This document shows, piece after piece, positions 36,794 to 46,134 of a stretch of DNA of 64,000 bases; position 1 is the first letter of the stretch, and every line of letters begins with the position of its first letter. The stretch spans positions 558,001 through 622,000 of the forward strand of contig JADJTY010000012.1 in NCBI GenBank assembly GCA_016710935.1, in the 5' to 3' direction. The notes under the pieces were generated by a model. It was not told the DNA's origin. It saw only the letters and a list, made by a program, of their open reading frames with translations, and ran no database searches. Position numbers and translations under genes: made by a program. Source of the DNA: Chitinophagaceae bacterium. Lineage in GTDB: Bacteria; Bacteroidota; Bacteroidia; Chitinophagales; Chitinophagaceae.

Positions 36794-39052
36794 TTAAAGA
36801 TTATTGTTGATCGCATCCTGTGTTCTGTCAATTCCAAAACTAATAAAGCAGCCAATAAACATAAATCGCTTTGATGGCGGCGTAACCGCTTCTTTTCGGC
36901 TGCCATTATTGTTATAGTTATAATTAAATACCTGCTCCTGGCCCAGCACATTATTTATACCCAATACCCAAACTATAAATGATTTGGCATTTGTTTTACC
37001 CAGTTTGGGTAAATAATTTACACTAAAGCTCATACTGTTGTAATTAATTGTTTTTCCGGCATCGCCAATCACATAGGTATTCTGCACATTATCGTAGGCA
37101 AAATAATAATAAGGCCGGCCTGTTGCAAAGTTGTAGCTAAGGTTAAAACCGGTTTTCCATTTGGTTACAAACTTTTTTACTACCAGGGCAGCAGTATGAT
37201 TAGCTGCAAAGGAAGGGGTAATGGCTTTTGGATAATTTAAGAAATCTCTCCTGGTATCCAGGAATGAATAGGATACCCAGTAATCAACATTCTTAAAAGT
37301 CTTTTTATCTCTGAAGAAAAGCTCAAGTCCCGTGGCATGACCAAAACCATTATTGTTAGTGGCTGCTTCTCTGCCTGTGGGCGAAGTTGAAGTTTTATAT
37401 AAGTCGGTATATTCTTTGTAAAATGCTTCTACCCTGAAAGTTCTTTCGCTGCTTATTTTTTGATACTGTAGTATATAGTGTGCTGCACGTGAATAATCAA
37501 GGCTTGCCACCGTAGGCAAATACTTCCTTTCGGGGTTTTGATAAAACAAGCCATAGGCAAAAGAGGCCTGGCTGTTATCGGCAAATTTATATGCAACCGA
37601 AACCCTGGGTGCTACATTCCATTTATTAACTACCTGCGAATGTTCTACCCTGCCGCCAATCTTTGCTGCCAGGCTGTTGGTTATAAAAACGTCGGCTTCC
37701 GCAAAAACAGATTGCAGGTTATCCGTTACAGATTCTGTAAACTTCGTTCCATCATATAATGTATAGGTTGATTTCTCATCACTGTAAAAATAATCGGCAC
37801 CAAAACGAATTACATTTAAGCCGTTTAATTTTTTATCAAGTACAACTCTTGCCTGTGCATATTGTGCCCTGTTTTTTAATTTAAAATTTTTAAAAGCATA
37901 AAACGAAGGATTGGTAATCACCTTTTTTTGGTTGTTGGCATCCTGCAATTCATTATTAATATCATCTAAGTTGGTACTGTAACTGATACCGGTTGTTATT
38001 TTCCAGCCCGTACCAAAATTTTCACGCCAGTTTATATTTTGATAGGTATTTAAATTTTCGATGGCAAATGCATTTTTTAAAACTGTGGAATCTATATCTG
38101 CACTTCTGAAACCTGTTTTATTGGCACTGATGTAGCCATAGTATTTTATAATTCCGCCACTTTTTGTTTTTATCCTGAAATTGGCATCGCCCTGATGATA
38201 GACCGGTATCTGGTAAAAATCCTGTTTTTGTTTGTTGATGGCAAAACCAAGCAAAAGGTTTGAGTAATTATAGGATATACCCCAGGATGATTTTTTATCT
38301 TTGGACAAATGTTGTATTCCGCCGCCGACACCAACAACTGATATACCCAGATCTGCCTGTGTTTTTTCAGGCAGATCCTTACTTTCTAAAATTAAAGCAG
38401 AAGAAAGCGCCTGTCCGTACAAAGCCGAGTAACCTCCCGAACTAAAAATGGTTCCCTTAAATAAGAATGGGTTAAATCTGCCACGGGTAGCAATACCCGG
38501 TGTGCTGCTGTAAAAAAAGTTGTTTACCAGGTTACCATCCATATATATCTTGCTTTCTGTGGCCGAGCCTCCTCTTACAAACAATCCTTCGCTTTCACCT
38601 ACCTGCTGGGTACCCGGCAGCGATTTAAAGGCACTGGTTACGTCTGCATTGGCACTTGGTGTAGTTACAATATCAAGTGCCGAAAGGACAGCCCCCTTGT
38701 TTTTATCACTGGCAACAAACGATCCTGCAGATATTACAACTGCTTTTAATTCGGTAACCAGCTCTTTCATAGAAATATTAAGGGTAACCGGGGCCGATCC
38801 CAGGTCAATTTCCTGTTGAAACGGTTTATAACCTATAACGGATGCTTCTAATATGTTTTTCCCTTTCTCAGTGGTCAAAAATGAGAAATTACCTAATGAA
38901 TCAGTTGTTGCCCCATCGTAGGTATCCTTTAAAGTAATGCTTACCCCCCCCACCGGTTTACCCTTTGTATCCGTTATTTTACCATCCACTTTAACCTGTG
39001 CCCCGGTCGTAAAACCAAGTAGTAAAATAAGTAATGTAAATGCCCCTTTCAT
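36794..39052 (-). CDS. TonB-dependent receptor with CarboxypepD_reg-like N-terminal domain
   Basis: 752 residues with a signal peptide ending near GFTTGAQ. Residues ~20-105 are a carboxypeptidase-regulatory-like domain (KITDTKGKPVGGVSITL). The plug follows (GTQQVGESEGLFVRGGSATESKIYMDG), then a 22-strand-type barrel to the end (SKRFMFIGCFISFGI). Such receptors take up siderophores, vitamins or glycans using TonB. No SusD partner is adjacent, which argues against a polysaccharide system. The substrate is unknown. Confidence 0.9.
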   Translation of the reverse strand: MKGAFTLLILLLGFTTGAQVKVDGKITDTKGKPVGGVSITLKDTYDGATTDSLGNFSFLTTEKGKNILEASVIGYKPFQQEIDLGSAPVTLNISMKELVTELKAVVISAGSFVASDKNKGAVLSALDIVTTPSANADVTSAFKSLPGTQQVGESEGLFVRGGSATESKIYMDGNLVNNFFYSSTPGIATRGRFNPFLFKGTIFSSGGYSALYGQALSSALILESKDLPEKTQADLGISVVGVGGGIQHLSKDKKSSWGISYNYSNLLLGFAINKQKQDFYQIPVYHQGDANFRIKTKSGGIIKYYGYISANKTGFRSADIDSTVLKNAFAIENLNTYQNINWRENFGTGWKITTGISYSTNLDDINNELQDANNQKKVITNPSFYAFKNFKLKNRAQYAQARVVLDKKLNGLNVIRFGADYFYSDEKSTYTLYDGTKFTESVTDNLQSVFAEADVFITNSLAAKIGGRVEHSQVVNKWNVAPRVSVAYKFADNSQASFAYGLFYQNPERKYLPTVASLDYSRAAHYILQYQKISSERTFRVEAFYKEYTDLYKTSTSPTGREAATNNNGFGHATGLELFFRDKKTFKNVDYWVSYSFLDTRRDFLNYPKAITPSFAANHTAALVVKKFVTKWKTGFNLSYNFATGRPYYYFAYDNVQNTYVIGDAGKTINYNSMSFSVNYLPKLGKTNAKSFIVWVLGINNVLGQEQVFNYNYNNNGSRKEAVTPPSKRFMFIGCFISFGIDRTQDAINNNL

Positions 39053-39510
39053 GATTCCTAATTTTTCACAAACATAAAGTAGTTTATTTTATAAACCAAA
39101 TATTTTGAAAACTTAATTTTAAATTAACCTTGAAATATAAGCGTAATTTACATCCACAAAATGATTATATTAAATTGATATTCAGTGTTTTACATAGACT
39201 ATACCTGGTATAAAGACACCTTCCTTATGCACCAATAACTTATTAACATCTCCAAAAATTTATTTTTTTATGTGGGCTGAATTTGTAATTTAGCAATAGA
39301 ATTTAATGGGTTAGTAAGTACAAAGGGTCAGCAGAAATGTTGACCCTTTTACTTTTTGGCAAGTCCAAAATAAAATTCAGGATGCAATAAAACGGCATAT
39401 TTTTTCTGCGCTGCATTTTTCTTTTTTCATTTATTGATTTTAAAAACTCGATCCGGTGTTTTCATTTTAATTGATTTTTCTTTCTTCTTTTTCCATTTTA
39501 CATTTACGCC
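39053..39510. other. Intergenic region between the TonB receptor and radA
   Basis: 458 bp of AT-rich sequence without a convincing ORF. It must contain the divergent promoters of the receptor gene and radA. A TAATTTAG box at 39286-39293 resembles TAnnTTTG and is followed by the hairpin at 39322-39349. Confidence 0.6.
39322..39356 (+). terminator. Orphan terminator-like hairpin
   Basis: An 11-bp stem (AAAGGGTCAGC against GTTGACCCTTT, one G-U pair) with loop AGAAAT is followed by a T-rich run. No gene ends just before it. It may close a short RNA that starts near 39300, or act as a leader attenuator. Confidence 0.55.
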
Positions 39511-40883
39511 ATGAGTAAAACGAAATCAGCATTTTTTTGCCAGGGTTGTGGTTACGAAAGTGCCAAATGGTTAGGCAAGTGCCCGGGCTGTAACAACTGG
39601 AATACTTTTGTTGAAGAAGTAATTGTTAAAGGAAGCGACAAAAAAGAAAAAGACGAATGGCGTGATTACTCAGGATTGGGAAAACAAAAAACCATTTCGA
39701 TTAATGAGGTAAGCAGTGCCGAAGAAAAAGGATACTTACAACCGATGCAGAATTAAACCGGGTACTGGGTGGCGGCATTGTTTTGGGAAGCATTGTGTTG
39801 GTTGCCGGTGAACCGGGCATTGGTAAATCAACTTTATTTTTACAGATAGGTTTGCAATTGAAAGATGTGGTTACCTTATATATAAGTGGAGAAGAAAGTG
39901 AGCAGCAGATAAAAATGCGTGCCGACCGTATCGGCATTGGCAGCGAAAATTTTTACATCCTCACCGAAACCAACACGCAAACCATTTTCCAGGAAATAAA
40001 AAAGCTGAAGCCGCAACTGGTAATTGTTGATTCTATTCAAACCCTGCAATCGCCCTTTGTTGAAAGTGGTGCAGGCAGCATCAGCCAGATAAGAGAAACT
40101 GCCGGAGAAATGCAACGCTTTGCCAAAGAATCCAATACCCCTGTTTTTTTAATTGGCCATATCACCAAAGACGGTACCATTGCCGGACCAAAAATTCTGG
40201 AGCATATGGTGGATACGGTTTTGCAGTTTGAAGGCGACCAGCATTATGCATACCGGATCTTACGAACGCTTAAAAACCGCTTTGGCTCTACATCTGAGCT
40301 GGGTATATATGAAATGACCGGCACAGGCATGAGAGCGGTGAACAACCCTTCTGAATTATTAATTACGCAAAAAGAAGAGCAACTAAGCGGCATTGCCATT
40401 GCAGCAACCATGGAAGGTATGCGGCCTTTATTAATTGAAGGGCAGGCATTGGTTACACAAAGTGTTTATGGCACACCACAAAGAACGGTAAGTGGTTTTG
40501 ATCTTCGTCGCTTACAATTATTATTAGCCGTGCTTGAAAAAAGAGGCGGTTTTCATTTTGGTGTAAAAGATGTTTTTATAAATATTGCCGGTGGCATAAA
40601 AGTAGAAGACCCTTCCATTGATCTTGCCATTGTAAGTGCTTTATTAAGCAGCTATGAAGACACACCCATCAACCAGCATTATTGTTTTGCCGGCGAAGTT
40701 GGTTTAAGCGGAGAGATAAGAGCTGTTAACAGAATTGAACAACGCATTGCCGAAGCAGAGAAACTGGGTTTTGAAAAGATCATCGTCAGCAAGTACAATT
40801 CTAAATCTTTGGGCAAGCAAAAATTTAATATTGAAGTAGTGCCATTGGGAAAAGTTGAAGAACTGTATCAATATTTATTTTAA
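39511..40883 (+). CDS. radA: DNA repair protein RadA, frameshifted
   Basis: About 457 residues if repaired. RadA is a RecA-like, DnaB-like branch-migration ATPase. The N-terminal zinc finger [18 protein letters not shown], Walker [10 protein letters not shown], the RadA motif [11 protein letters not shown] and the Lon-like C-terminal domain ([21 protein letters not shown]) are all present. The frame breaks at the A5 run 39725-39729. One more A gives [19 protein letters not shown], the conserved join. The two ORFs are 39511-39756 and 39783-40883. Because radA is widely conserved, a sequence error is more likely than loss. comF follows after 22 bp. Confidence 0.92.
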
Positions 40884-40905
40884 CTTGTAAGGGTAATTAT
40901 TAAAG

Positions 40906-41610
40906 ATGATTGCCCAACTAAAAAATATTGTCAGCAGTACCCTGCATCTTTTTTATCCGCATGTATGTACAGGTTGTGGATCTGATTTGCTACAGGCAGA
41001 TAACCTGCTTTGTTTAAAATGCATTCATAATTTACCACACACGAATTTTGCTGCTTTTCCAAACAACCCGGTTGAAAAATATTTCTGGGGACGAATTCCA
41101 TTAACTGCTGCTTACAGCCAGTTTTATTTTTCAAAAGAATTTTTAATTCAGCATTTAATTCATCAGCTTAAATATAAAGGCGATACCAAAATTGGTTTTT
41201 ATTTAGGTGAGCTGATGGGAGAAACCTTGCTCAACAGCAGCCGGTTTTCATCCATAGATGCTTTGATTCCCTTACCGCTTTATGCCGACAAAGAGCATAA
41301 ACGGGGTTTTAACCAGGCAGCAGTGATTTGCAATGGTATGTCTGCTGTTATGAATGTGCCGGTCTTAAACGGAGCGGTCATTCGCCAACATGCCACCGAA
41401 ACACAAACCCGTAAACACCGCACCGAGCGATGGGAAAATGTAAAAAACAGCTTTAAAGTTGCAAAAGAACAGGAATTGGCTGGCAAACACCTGTTATTGG
41501 TAGATGATGTGGTAACCACCGGTGCCACTTTAGAAGCCTGCGGCAACGTGATCTTACAGCAAACCAATGTTAAGTTAAGTATAGCTACCCTTGCTTACGC
41601 AGCCAAATAA
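40906..41610 (+). CDS. comF: ComF family phosphoribosyltransferase-like protein
   Basis: 234 residues. A zinc-ribbon N-terminus (CTGCGSDLLQADNLLCLKC) is followed by a PRTase fold with GFNQAAVI and the PRPP-binding loop LLLVDDVVTTGATLEAC near 195. ComF proteins take part in DNA uptake for transformation in some bacteria. It lies 22 bp after radA, another transformation/repair gene. Length is normal. Confidence 0.92.
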   Translation: MIAQLKNIVSSTLHLFYPHVCTGCGSDLLQADNLLCLKCIHNLPHTNFAAFPNNPVEKYFWGRIPLTAAYSQFYFSKEFLIQHLIHQLKYKGDTKIGFYLGELMGETLLNSSRFSSIDALIPLPLYADKEHKRGFNQAAVICNGMSAVMNVPVLNGAVIRQHATETQTRKHRTERWENVKNSFKVAKEQELAGKHLLLVDDVVTTGATLEACGNVILQQTNVKLSIATLAYAAK

Positions 41611-41625
41611 GTCTACATTTGAAAA

Positions 41626-43038
41626 ATGAAGAGAATCAATTTCCTGTTGTGCTTATTGCCCATTGCCTGTTGCCTGTTGATAACCCCTTCCTGTAAAAAA
41701 GACGCTTTCATTACCAGTGAATTTGCCCAACTCAGTATTACTGCCGATTCCTTAAATTACGATACCGTTTTTACAACAGCCGGCTCCATCACCAAATCGT
41801 TCAAGATCATCAACGAAAACAACCAAAAGCTTAAATTAAGCAAAGTAAAATTGATGGGTGGTCTGGCATCAGCCTATAAAATGAATGTTGATGGCGTAGC
41901 AACCCATGAAGTAAACAACCTGGATATTGAAGCCAACGACAGCATCTATGTCTTTGTTTCGGTAACCATCAACCCCAATGCAGCTAACCTGCCCTTTATT
42001 GTAAGCGATAGTATTTTGATAAATTTTAACGGCAACAATCGTTATGTACAATTGCAGGCTTACGGACAAAATGCAAATTTTTTAAGCAACAGGGTTCTTT
42101 CAGGTAACACAGTCTGGACCAACAACCTGCCTTACGTAATACTCGGCAGCATTCGTATTGATACCACAGCCTCATTAACCATTCAACCCGGATGCAGGAT
42201 TTATGCTCATGCCGATGCACCTTTTATTGTAGATGGTACATTAACCGTTAACGGCACAAAAATGGATCCGGTAACTTTTACCGGCGACAGGCTGGATGAG
42301 GACTACAAAAATTTACCCGCCAGCTGGCCCGGTATTTATTTTCGTGGCAGCAGTAAAAACAATGTACTTACCTATGCCATTGTAAAAAATGCTAACCAGG
42401 CCATTGTTACCGAAAAACCATCTGTAAATGCCAACCCTAAAGTTATACTGCACCAATGCATTATTGACAATGCTTTTGATGCAGGCATACTTTCGGTAAA
42501 CAGTAGCCTGCAGGCCGATAACAGTTTGATAAGCAATTGCGGCAGCAATATCATTTTAAATTATGGCGGTGTTTACAATTTTACACACTGCACCGTAGCA
42601 GCCTATTCTACTAATTATATCATCCACAAAAACCCCATGCTTAGCGTAAATAATTTTACGCAACTGGCAAGTGGCACTTTAACGTCGGATTTAAATGCTG
42701 TTTTCCGAAACAATATTTTTTGGAGCGATGAAGGTATTGTCACCAACGAACTCTCAGTTATTAAACAGGGAGCAAACCCCTTTATCGTTTTATTTGAAAA
42801 AAACATGTATCGTTCTGCAGCCGATCCTTCCAACAGTACATTAACCGGTAATATCAGAAATGCTGATCCTGCTTTCGACAGTATTGATGTAACGAAAAAT
42901 ATTTTCGATCTCAGGATCACCAAAAACGCCGCCTCGCCGGCGATAAATGCAGGAATTGCAACCGGTTTTACAAAAGACCTGGATGACAGGAACCGGAATG
43001 TTGGCTTGCCAGACCTGGGTTGCTATGAAAAGCAATAG
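41626..43038 (+). CDS. Lipoprotein with parallel beta-helix and choice-of-anchor-Q-like end
   Basis: 470 residues. Lipoprotein signal with lipobox TPSC (Cys ~23), then KKDAFITSE. Residues ~30-140 are Ig-like; ~150-440 look like a right-handed beta-helix (SLTIQPGCRIYAHADAPFIVDGT split over turns, then GTLTVNGTKMDPVTFTG, and NNVLTYAIVKNA). The terminus DLDDRNRNVGLPDLGCYE is the ending common in surface beta-helix proteins. It is probably surface-exposed; function unknown. Codons 6-19, within the signal peptide, are made of a 7-nt repeat array. It lies 15 bp after comF. Confidence 0.78.
   Translation: MKRINFLLCLLPIACCLLITPSCKKDAFITSEFAQLSITADSLNYDTVFTTAGSITKSFKIINENNQKLKLSKVKLMGGLASAYKMNVDGVATHEVNNLDIEANDSIYVFVSVTINPNAANLPFIVSDSILINFNGNNRYVQLQAYGQNANFLSNRVLSGNTVWTNNLPYVILGSIRIDTTASLTIQPGCRIYAHADAPFIVDGTLTVNGTKMDPVTFTGDRLDEDYKNLPASWPGIYFRGSSKNNVLTYAIVKNANQAIVTEKPSVNANPKVILHQCIIDNAFDAGILSVNSSLQADNSLISNCGSNIILNYGGVYNFTHCTVAAYSTNYIIHKNPMLSVNNFTQLASGTLTSDLNAVFRNNIFWSDEGIVTNELSVIKQGANPFIVLFEKNMYRSAADPSNSTLTGNIRNADPAFDSIDVTKNIFDLRITKNAASPAINAGIATGFTKDLDDRNRNVGLPDLGCYEKQ
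41641..41682 (+). repeat. Heptanucleotide array in a signal-peptide coding region
   Basis: Six degenerate 7-nt units in register, including ATTGCCC, ATTGCCT, GTTGCCT and GTTGATA. They encode the hydrophobic core LLCLLPIACCLL of the lipoprotein signal. Confidence 0.65.
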
Positions 43039-43123
43039 GCTGTTAATCCCCGGTTAAGTTGGCAGGATTCCCAGGTGTTCCGAACAAAATGGTTTTAATT
43101 TCGTTAACTATAAAAAAAAGATA

Positions 43124-43696
43124 ATGATCAAATTAATAGCAATCAGTGCGGCACTTGCGTCCTGCACGTTACAGGCAAACAATAACACGCCTGTAACTGA
43201 AACAAAAAACTCAATCAACATCTCCACAAAATCTATTTACGATTTTAAAGTAGAAGGGCTGGAAGGCGGTACCATTGATTTTTCTAAATTCAAAGGCAAG
43301 AAGATATTAATTGTAAATACAGCCAGTAAATGTGGGTACACTAAACAATACGAAGGCTTACAAAAACTGTATGAAACCTATAAAGACAAACTGGTGATCG
43401 TTGGCTTTCCGGCAAACAATTTTGGCGGACAGGAGCCCGGCACCAATACCGAGATCCAGGAGTTCTGCAAAAAAAATTATGGCGTTACGTTTCCTATGGC
43501 GGCCAAGGTCTCTGTTAAAGGAGATGATACAGCACCCATTTTTAAATGGCTTTGCAATAAAACCGAAAACGGTGTTACGGATGCAGAGATAAAATGGAAT
43601 TTTGGTAAATTCTTATTGGATGAAAAAGGAAATTTAATGCAATACTTTCCAAGTAAGGTTGACCCCATGAATGAAGAGATCACCAGCAAACTGTAA
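43124..43696 (+). CDS. Glutathione-peroxidase family protein, copy 1
   Basis: 190 residues. Probable lipoprotein signal (LASC, Cys ~14). The thiol peroxidase fold shows NTASKCGYT with the peroxidatic cysteine near 68, GFPANNFGGQEPG with the catalytic-loop glutamine, and WNFGKFLLDEKG with the catalytic tryptophan and asparagine. FPA replaces the FPC found in several relatives, so the resolving mechanism may differ. It reduces peroxides in the envelope, probably with thioredoxin-like donors. A paralogue follows 2 bp later. Confidence 0.9.
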   Translation: MIKLIAISAALASCTLQANNNTPVTETKNSINISTKSIYDFKVEGLEGGTIDFSKFKGKKILIVNTASKCGYTKQYEGLQKLYETYKDKLVIVGFPANNFGGQEPGTNTEIQEFCKKNYGVTFPMAAKVSVKGDDTAPIFKWLCNKTENGVTDAEIKWNFGKFLLDEKGNLMQYFPSKVDPMNEEITSKL

Positions 43697-43698
43697 TC

Positions 43699-44244
43699 AT
43701 GATAAAATTATTAAGTCTTTCACTGGCATTTTTTTGGAGCAACCCCGTTACAAAAACTGGTAGCCCTGCTCTGACTCAAACCATTTACAATTTTAAAGTA
43801 GCGGGGCTAAATGGCGGCACTATCGACTTTGCCGATTTTAAAGGAAAGAAAATATTAATTGTAAATACTGCCAGCAAATGCGGGTTTACACCTCAATACG
43901 AAGACCTGGAAGCACTGTATAAAAAATATGAAGGCAAGCTGGTTATCATTGGCTTTCCTGCCAACAACTTTTTTTCACAGGAGCCCGGCAGTAATGAAAC
44001 CATTGAAGCATTTTGCAAAAAAAATTACGGTGTTACATTTCCCATGGCTGCGAAAATTTCTGTAAAAGGAAAAGACATGGCAGCTATTTACAAATGGCTT
44101 TGTAATAAAAGTGAAAATGGGGTGATGGATGCAAAAGTATCCTGGAACTTCAATAAATTTTTACTGGATGAAAATGGAAAACTGATTGGTCATTTTAAGA
44201 GTAAGGTAAAGCCGATGAGTGAGGAGATTATTAGTAAACTATAG
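43699..44244 (+). CDS. Glutathione-peroxidase family protein, copy 2
   Basis: 181 residues, a tandem paralogue of the preceding gene with the same opening MIKL. NTASKCGFT, FPANNFFSQEPG and WNFNKFLLDENG keep the catalytic Cys, Gln, Trp and Asn; FS replaces the GG found in copy 1. The N-terminus has a short signal peptide (LLSLSLAFFWS) without a lipobox, so this copy is probably soluble while copy 1 is anchored. The two genes are 2 bp apart and clearly co-translated. Confidence 0.9.
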   Translation: MIKLLSLSLAFFWSNPVTKTGSPALTQTIYNFKVAGLNGGTIDFADFKGKKILIVNTASKCGFTPQYEDLEALYKKYEGKLVIIGFPANNFFSQEPGSNETIEAFCKKNYGVTFPMAAKISVKGKDMAAIYKWLCNKSENGVMDAKVSWNFNKFLLDENGKLIGHFKSKVKPMSEEIISKL

Positions 44245-44245
44245 A

Positions 44246-44590
44246 ATGAAAATATTCTTCATTATACTTGCAGTTTTCTTCTGTTCAGTTGCAAATGCCC
44301 AAATTCCAAAAAGCGGCACTTATATCTATAGCTATTGCGATATAGAATATAATAAATGTTTGAGTAAATGTAAAATAAAGATCAAAGGCAATAAAATATG
44401 GATATATGCTCCGCCAAATCTCTCAGGAATAAAAGAAGGAGAATTATTTGAAAGCGGTATACTATCTAAACACCAGTCCGGCAAATGGACTATCATCAAA
44501 CCTCAAAAAAATAAATTCGCAAAACCATCCAACGCTAATGATATATTTGTTTGGATAGATTTCAGCAAAAAGCAATTCTGGGCTTTTTAA
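44246..44590 (+). CDS. Small exported protein of unknown function
   Basis: 114 residues from ATG 44246 (MKIFFIILAVFFC), 1 bp after the stop of the second peroxidase; the upstream ATG at 44219 overlaps that gene and lacks a signal peptide. The signal peptide ends near VANAQIP. The mature part has a short cysteine group (SYCDIEYNKCLSKCKIKIK) and ends WIDFSKKQFWAF. Family not recognised. It is coupled to the peroxidase pair. Confidence 0.65.
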   Translation: MKIFFIILAVFFCSVANAQIPKSGTYIYSYCDIEYNKCLSKCKIKIKGNKIWIYAPPNLSGIKEGELFESGILSKHQSGKWTIIKPQKNKFAKPSNANDIFVWIDFSKKQFWAF

Positions 44591-44624
44591 AGTTCAGATG
44601 TTTTTTTTCTTTTAATTTGCATCC

Positions 44625-45839
44625 ATGCAATTCCAATCCATCACCGGGCAAAAAGAAACCAAGGAGCAGTTGGTACAAATGGTGCAGCACAACCGGCTGA
44701 GCCATGCCTTATTATTTTTAGGTAAAGAAGGCAGCGGTGCTTTGCAATTGGCCCTGGCATTTGCACAATACATTGTTTGCAAACCCCAACCGGCAGAAGT
44801 TGATCTTTTTGCAGCACCGGAACCCAAAACACAATACACACAACTCAAAACAACCGATTCCTGCGGCACTTGCCCTGCCTGCAAAAAAGCAAACGAACTC
44901 ATTCATCCCGATATACATTTTTCTTACCCCGTAATTACAAAAAAGCCAGGCGAAAAACCCATCAGCACCGATTTTATAAAAGAGTGGCGGGAGTTTATTG
45001 TAACAAACGCGTATGGCAATGTGTACGACTGGTTGCAATTTATTGGAGCCGAAAACAAACAAGGTAATATTACAGCGCATGAGTGTAACGATATCATCCG
45101 CAAGTTGAACCTGAAAAGTTTTGAAAGCGAATACAAAATACTGGTAATGTGGATGCCCGAGTTTTTAGGCAAGGAAGGCAACAAATTATTAAAACTGATA
45201 GAAGAGCCACCACCAAATACCTTGTTTATTTTGGTTGCCGAAAACGAGGATCTGATCCTGCCCACTATTTTATCCCGAACACAACTGGTAAAAATTCCGC
45301 TGCTTACCAATATGGAAGTGGAAGTTGCTTTGGAACTGAATGCCGGTGTAAAAATTGAAAAAGCCCAGCAGATCGCCATTCTTGCCGAAGGCAATTACCG
45401 GGAAGCCCTGCAATTATTGCAGCACGCCGACGATGATTGGGAAGTGATGTTGCGGGAATGGCTAAATGCCATTATTCGCACCGGGCCGGTTGCCCAGGTA
45501 AAATGGATTGATGAAACTGCCAAACTGGGCCGGGAGAAGCAAAAGCAGTTTCTTAAATACTTCATTCACCTGCTTGAAGAAGCCGTGAGAATGAGGGTAA
45601 TGGGAACCACAAACAACCAACAATCCGCAGGATCCGGTGGACAAACCACAAACCAAACCGACTTTGCCAGCCGCCTCAACAAGCTTTGCGACCTGGGCCA
45701 GCAAGAGGCCATTATCAACGAATTAGACAAAGCCAGCTACTATATTGAGCGTAATGCCAATGCCAAAATGCTGTTTCATGCACTTTCCATCAGGTTATAC
45801 CATATTATTAACAACAAATCGTTAATTTTGGTGAACTGA
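44625..45839 (+). CDS. holB: DNA polymerase III subunit delta' (HolB-like)
   Basis: 404 residues. Clamp-loader AAA+ fold: SHALLFLGKEGSGALQLA in the P-loop position, degenerate as in many delta' proteins. The zinc module CGTCPACKKA near 86, KLLKLIEEPPPNTLFIL and the sensor-like segment LPTILSRTQ follow. The C-terminal collar domain contains an odd segment, NNQQSAGSGGQTTNQ (~328-342). It coincides with a 7-nt repeat block at 45606-45654, which shares 26 identical bases with ricT. This looks like an in-frame insertion in a surface loop. Confidence 0.9.
   Translation: MQFQSITGQKETKEQLVQMVQHNRLSHALLFLGKEGSGALQLALAFAQYIVCKPQPAEVDLFAAPEPKTQYTQLKTTDSCGTCPACKKANELIHPDIHFSYPVITKKPGEKPISTDFIKEWREFIVTNAYGNVYDWLQFIGAENKQGNITAHECNDIIRKLNLKSFESEYKILVMWMPEFLGKEGNKLLKLIEEPPPNTLFILVAENEDLILPTILSRTQLVKIPLLTNMEVEVALELNAGVKIEKAQQIAILAEGNYREALQLLQHADDDWEVMLREWLNAIIRTGPVAQVKWIDETAKLGREKQKQFLKYFIHLLEEAVRMRVMGTTNNQQSAGSGGQTTNQTDFASRLNKLCDLGQQEAIINELDKASYYIERNANAKMLFHALSIRLYHIINNKSLILVN
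45606..45654 (+). repeat. In-frame heptamer block in holB with near-palindromic centre
   Basis: Seven 7-nt units in register, ACAACCA, ACAATCC and ACAAACC (twice) among them, surround the near-palindrome TCCGCAGGATCCGGTGGA. Bases 45620-45645 are identical to 47448-47473 in ricT. Confidence 0.65.
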
Positions 45840-46134
45840 GGCAGAGAGCAGCAGGGAACAGGAATTACTGATTTGAGTTGATGTTTGTGTATTCATAATA
45901 TTTTGATACAAGCTTTTCAACAATATTGACCATCGTGGAGTTTATCCTGAGCTTGTCGAAGGATCACTCACTTGTACGGCAAACCATACTTCGACTTCGC
46001 TCAGTATGGAACTTTAACGGCCGAATATAGAAATACAGTACAAGCATGCGACGCCAATGAAGCCAAATAGTAATTCTGCCGCCCGGCCCAAAAATCTTTC
46101 CTCTATTTAATTACTAATTCTTAACTACCAACAT
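45840..46134. repeat. Intergenic region with CTTCGAC-type dispersed repeats
   Basis: 295 bp without a gene. TCCTGAGCTTGTCGAAGGA at 45945-45963 and ACTTCGACTTCGCTCAGT at ~45989-46006 are members of the repeat family seen at 33959-34025. They lie in opposite orientations ~25 bp apart and could pair as a weak hairpin. Confidence 0.6.

Noticed and set aside
36760..36951. Extended start of the 2TM protein
   Set aside because: It overlaps the end of the TonB receptor gene and lacks any family similarity.
44219..44245. Upstream ATG as the start of the small exported protein
   Set aside because: It overlaps the peroxidase gene and would hide the signal peptide that begins at 44246.
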